From: Siphonodentalium dalli
Taxonomy: Eukaryota > Mollusca > Scaphopoda > Gadilida > Siphonodentaliidae
NCBI GenBank assembly: GCA_032622095.1
Contig: CP136062.1
Location: 51,911,349-51,975,348, forward strand
DNA length: 64,000 bases
Direction: 5' to 3'
In this document: one piece after another, positions 59,957-64,000 of the stretch
Numbering within the stretch: position 1 is the stretch's first letter
How the letters are laid out: the number at the start of each line of letters is the position of its first letter
The notes under the pieces: model-generated
Seen by the model: the letters and a program-made list of their open reading frames with translations, nothing else
Told to the model about the DNA's origin: nothing
The model's database searches: none
Translations under genes and position numbers: made by a program

Positions 59957-61211
59957 CTAGCAGGTTAGCCCGCCACTGGCGTGGTTGGTCAGAAACATGA
60001 CATTTTTAAAATTATTTTGTTTTTATTTTTTAATATTAATTTAACCTCTTCGCTGCTATGACGTCCGTATCTATTACGGACGTAAAAGTGCACGCCGTGT
60101 GCTATATGGTCCGTAGGTACTACGGACCTACTTCAGCACACTAGAAGTAGGCCATTATACATAACTGGAACTCAGAGATTAGTGCATCGGAACAACTGTA
60201 TCTCGACGTTTCAAACAGTGTATGATGTTCCACGATTGTGAACAATAATAGCATTTCAGCTGAGTCACTTTTATGGTTCTTTTGACATTCCCAGCTATAT
60301 TTTCCCATTGGAAAATGCCAATAACGTCACCAGCCCAGCACACGACGTCATAACGTCACTTAGCAGCGAAGAGGTTAATGTTTTTTAAATTTAATATATT
60401 TGTTTTCTGAATTTTTTAATATTTATTTTAAAAAAAAATCTTTTTTATAATTTTATTTTTTATTTTTAAAAAAAAAAAAATTTTAATTTTAAATTGTTTG
60501 AATTAAATTGTTTGTTTCTGGCGGAAAAATTTACCCGATGAAATCCCCCCTTCCTAGGAACGACAGACAACGCATTCTTTGTTTTTCTTTTTTTTTAACC
60601 TGCCCGTACCCGTCCTAATGTCGTGAAATCTCTCTGCATAATATTTCGAGCGATAACATTGCATTGAATTGAAAACAAACACTTCCCGTCGTGAAATCTC
60701 CCTACGATAACATTGCATTGAATTGAAAACAAACGCTTCCCGTCGGGAAATCTCTCTGCATAATATTTCGAGTCTGCCGTACCCGTCCTAATGTCGTGAA
60801 ATCTCTCTGCATAATATTTCGAGCGATAACATTGCATTGAATTGAAAACAAACGCTTCCCGTCATGAAATCTCTCTGCATAATATTTAGACCGACAGGCT
60901 ACAATCAGACTCCCGTCATACAGATAAGTAGATAGTGAAAACGACGCTCTTTATATAGACACTGCGGAAAAAGAACGCTCTTTATATGTCAACGCTATTA
61001 ACCCCGAAGTGCCGATTGCGGTGATTTTGATGATTGGGAAGGGAGAAACGGTGCTCTGAGCTTCTCCAAAACGCGACCACGGCGGTGTCCGTGGGATTTT
61101 ACTTATATACGAAATTTGAGCACGATCCGTCAACGTGTTTTCGATTCTATGAAGTACACACACACACACACATATATATATATACGGAAGTCTCAAAATA
61201 TATAATATAGA
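59957..61211 (-). mobile_element. Helitron-like element H8, second copy
   Basis: Counterpart of 10481-11723. About 12 bases longer because the A/T homopolymer region near 60430-60490 differs. The MITE is at the same place. Confidence 0.7.
60045..60374. mobile_element. piggyBac-type MITE, second copy
   Basis: Counterpart of 10569-10898, with TTAA at 60041-60044 and 60375-60378. Same 330-bp length. Confidence 0.85.
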
Positions 61212-61876
61212 CTAGCAGGTTAGCCCGCCACTGGCGGCATTCGTCCCATGGCTTTGTTCGAAAAAGCAATTGCAACAGGTTCCGAGACACTTGTGCTGCA
61301 TTTGCACCAAATTTCGGCAATAGTCAGAAACATGACAATTTTAATTAAATTTTTTGTTTTTCAATGATTTTTTTTCTTTTTTTTCAATGAGTTAATTGTG
61401 CCTTTTTAATTTTTTAATTGAATTTTTTGTTTTTAAATTTCACCCGATTTTTTTTTTTTCAATGAACCCGTCCATGACACTTCCCGTATTTAGCAAGTTT
61501 GAGCTCAATCGGTTCGAGTCTATAAAGGACACACACATATATATGACACTTCCCGTAGGTAGCAAGTTTGAGCTCAATCGGCATTCCCTGGAATTTCCCA
61601 GTCAATATTTAGCAAATTTGAGCTCAATCGGTTCGAGTCTATAAAGGACACACTCATATATATGACACTTCCCGTAGGTAGCAAGTTTGAGCTCAATCGG
61701 CATTCCCTGGAATTTCCCAGTCACCAACGCGGCGTAATTTTGGTACATATATAGAGACCAATTGTCCATCGGCTGTCATGTATAGTAAAGATGTCTTATA
61801 AGCCGACATTGTCGTGGGGATTCCCGTTCCTACACGCGTTTTCGATTCTATGAAGTACCCACATATATACACACAT

Positions 61877-61909
<33 letters not shown>
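61212..61909 (-). mobile_element. Helitron-like element H9, second copy
   Basis: Counterpart of 11724-12424, differing in a T run near 61450 and in the CA/TA microsatellite. Confidence 0.65.
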
Positions 61910-62629
61910 CTAGAAGGTGACCCGACTTCGTCCGGGCTATTCAAAAACCAAATTTCAAGTCGATTGCTCCACCCGTTTCCGAGATCTGGTCTGCGCATGC
62001 GCGAAGCTGGCGTCGCACGGGCTCGGCGACCCGATAAAATTCGTATCCGGGGCAAGATACATTCACATACCAAATTTCAAGTCGATAGCTCCACCCGTTT
62101 CCGAGATATATAGCCCAATGTCATTTGCGGATACCTCGGCCGGTGATGAGTTAACGCGACATCGGCCGGTTAAGAGTTAACGCGATCACGTCACGATATG
62201 TTGATGGCGTAATATATTTACGCAATGATTTTCGATGAGCGAAGCATGGTCCTGCGTTCTTCCCGATAATTAAGGTAGAAACTTTAAACGTACACAGGCG
62301 TGTGATACATCATTGGAAAGATGAAGCGCCACAGATTCTAACCGTGCAAATTATATGACTGGCAATTTATTATTCGCGCTATATCGAATCGATTTGTGAG
62401 CACCGAACTGAAATATATTAGCGCAAAACGGCGTAAAAACAGATTTGACCTCGGCACGTGAAACGTTGACCTCGGATCTGAAAATCAATAGGCCTATGTT
62501 ACTCCTGACCCGAAAATACCCCCACATACCAAGTTTCATCGAAATCGGCTGGGCCATTTTCGAGTCCATCGATTACACACACAGACACACACACACACAC
62601 ACACACACAGATCTTTCAAAATATAGAAT

Positions 62630-62632
<3 letters not shown>
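61910..62632 (-). mobile_element. Helitron-like element H10, second copy
   Basis: Counterpart of 12425-13145, with the same foreign middle segment. The 5' end runs into a longer (AT)n tract. Confidence 0.6.

Positions 62633-62701
<69 letters not shown>
62632..62701. repeat. (AT)n microsatellite joining block Y copy 2 to block X copy 2
   Basis: About 70 bp of alternating AT. In the first Y copy the equivalent tract is ~31 bp and leads into unrelated sequence. Here it leads into block X, making the tandem junction. Confidence 0.95.
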
Positions 62702-62703
<2 letters not shown>

Positions 62704-62727
62704 GGAAGTCTCAAATTATATAGTAGA

Positions 62728-63618
62728 TTGGCAGATTCCAGTAGCTTTATAACGGTATATCTGGGAAGAAATCTGATGCTATATTCGTGATTATCTGGGA
62801 TGATTTCGGTATATACCGTATGTACTGTAAAAACAAAGCGGTCAATGGAACCGTATTTATACTCGTCGTGTATATAGACGCTCAGTACGATAACATTGTA
62901 TTGAACTGAAAACAAACGCTTCCCGTCGTGAAATCATCTCTCTGCATAATATTTCGAGGGATAAAATTGCATTGAATTGAAAACAAACGCCGGCTTCCCG
63001 TCGTGAAAACCTCTCTGCATAATATTTCGAGCGACAGGCTACAATCTCTCTGCAGATGCTAATAGCGTTGAATGGTAAACAAAACGCTCTTTATAGCGAT
63101 GCGTCAAAAACAAACGCTCATTAAATTATGACTTGATTAACCACCGCGGTGCCGATTGCGGTAGACGCTCAGTACGATAACATTGTATTGAACTAAAAAC
63201 AAACGCTTCCCGTCGTGAAATCATCTCTCTGCATAATATTTCGAGGGATAAAATTGCATTGAATTGAAAACAAACGCCGGCTTCCCGTCGTGAAAATCTC
63301 TCTGCATAATATTTCGAGCGACAGGCTACAATCTCTCTGCAGATGCTAATAACGTTGAATGGTAAACAAAACGCTCTTTATAGCGATGCGTCAAAAACAA
63401 ACGCTCATTAAATTATGACTTGATTAACCCCCGCCGTGCCTTTGCGGTGATTTGGGAGTGGATAAAGGGTGCTCTGAGCTTCTCCAAAACGCAACCACGG
63501 CGGTGTCGGTGGGATTTTACACTTACATACGAAATTTGAGCTCAATCTGTACACGCGTTTTGGATTCTATGAAGTACACACACACAAATATACGAAGTCT
63601 AAAAATATATAGTATAGA
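62728..63618 (-). mobile_element. Helitron-like element H11, second copy
   Basis: Counterpart of 53029-53911, 8 bp longer. The degenerate TTGG in place of CTAG is shared. Confidence 0.65.
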
Positions 63619-64000
63619 CTAGCAGGTTAGCCCGCCACTGGCGTGGTTCGTCTCATGGCTTTGTTCGAAAAAGCTTTTTTAATTTTTTTAATTAATTATT
63701 TTTTCAATTCGTCGAAATCCGCCAGTTTTACCCGATTTGACCTTGAATTGATCATTTTCAAGGTCAGGTCGGGGTAACAATTTAACCCGCCCATGACACT
63801 TCCCGTAGGTAGCAAGTTTGAGCTCAATCGGTTCGAGTCTATAAAGGACACACACATATATATCATGTGTGGGTACCCGTTTCAAGGCGAATATCACCTA
63901 GGGCGGAAAAACTGACCCGATCCCCGTTCCTAGGAAGCCCTAATTATTAAGTACGTAAGAATCACACAACACGCTCATGTCTGGATACCGACGCTGATGC
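63619..64000 (-). mobile_element. Helitron-like element H12, second copy, partial
   Basis: CTAG at 63619-63622. It runs off the window before its 5' end. Carries the TGACCTTGA and TCAAGGTCA pair (63738-63766). Confidence 0.65.

Larger units (their letters stand above)
54638..62632 (+). repeat. Block Y, copy 2
   Basis: Near-identical copy of 5168-13145, same orientation. It contains second copies of every element described there, including the same TAA in the BED finger, so the elements had decayed before the duplication. It is bounded by the H13/H5 junction on the left and (AT)n on the right. Confidence 0.9.
62702..64000 (+). repeat. Block X, copy 2 (cut by the window edge)
   Basis: Matches 53003-54294. 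It keeps GGCTTCCCG near 63286, which copy 1 has lost by an 8-bp deletion. It contains H11 (62728-63618) and part of H12 (from 63619). This shows that the 9.7-kb unit is at least partly repeated again to the right. Confidence 0.9.

Overview
This window looks like repeat-dense, gene-poor DNA from an animal genome, most likely a marine invertebrate. The evidence is the mix of elements: short Helitron/Helentron-type elements built like the DINE-1 and bivalve 'pearl' families (5' microsatellite, tandem core repeats, 3' hairpin, CTAG end), TTAA-flanked piggyBac-type elements, hAT-type elements with 8-bp duplications, a tRNA-like SINE head and long satellite arrays. The species cannot be fixed from the sequence. 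I see no intact host gene. The only recognisable protein-coding remains are two copies of a hAT BED zinc finger and one broken piggyBac transposase.

Layout. 93-321: a foldback element whose perfect 74-bp inverted repeats are themselves palindromes. 834-5308: five Helitron-like elements joined head to tail on the + strand. 5168-13145: block Y, which carries a hairpin between 20-bp direct repeats, a hAT element with a dead BED finger, a SINE split by a TTTAA-flanked MITE, and five Helitron-like elements on the - strand, one of them split by a TTAA-flanked MITE. 13190-13461: a cluster of ACATTAGGG(A/C/G)GAC motifs. 13883-14850: a diverged ~327-bp tandem repeat. 17100-19773: a ~340-bp tandem repeat split by a 1.5-kb hAT-like element that itself holds a TA-flanked MITE. 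23289-24915: the piggyBac pseudogene.

27629-52500 is a satellite array whose monomers (661-1102 bp, mostly 856, 905 or 1101 bp) contain a TTAA-flanked MITE. Monomers are organised into a higher-order repeat of 2862 bp. The array is interrupted at 44929-51518 by a 6.6-kb element with terminal inverted repeats, a 9-bp target duplication and an interior made only of a GC-rich ~142-bp minisatellite that reverses orientation once.

52966-64000: block X (1.6 kb) plus a second, almost identical block Y (8.0 kb), then the start of another X. Together they form a ~9.7-kb tandem unit that runs off the right edge. Breakpoints lie in (AT)n tracts and inside a Helitron.

The elements record a history of nesting rather than a working pathway. 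Helitrons insert at one another's 3' ends. MITEs sit inside Helitrons and SINEs. One MITE plus its flank was amplified into the satellite, the minisatellite element landed in the satellite, and finally a whole 9.7-kb mosaic was duplicated.
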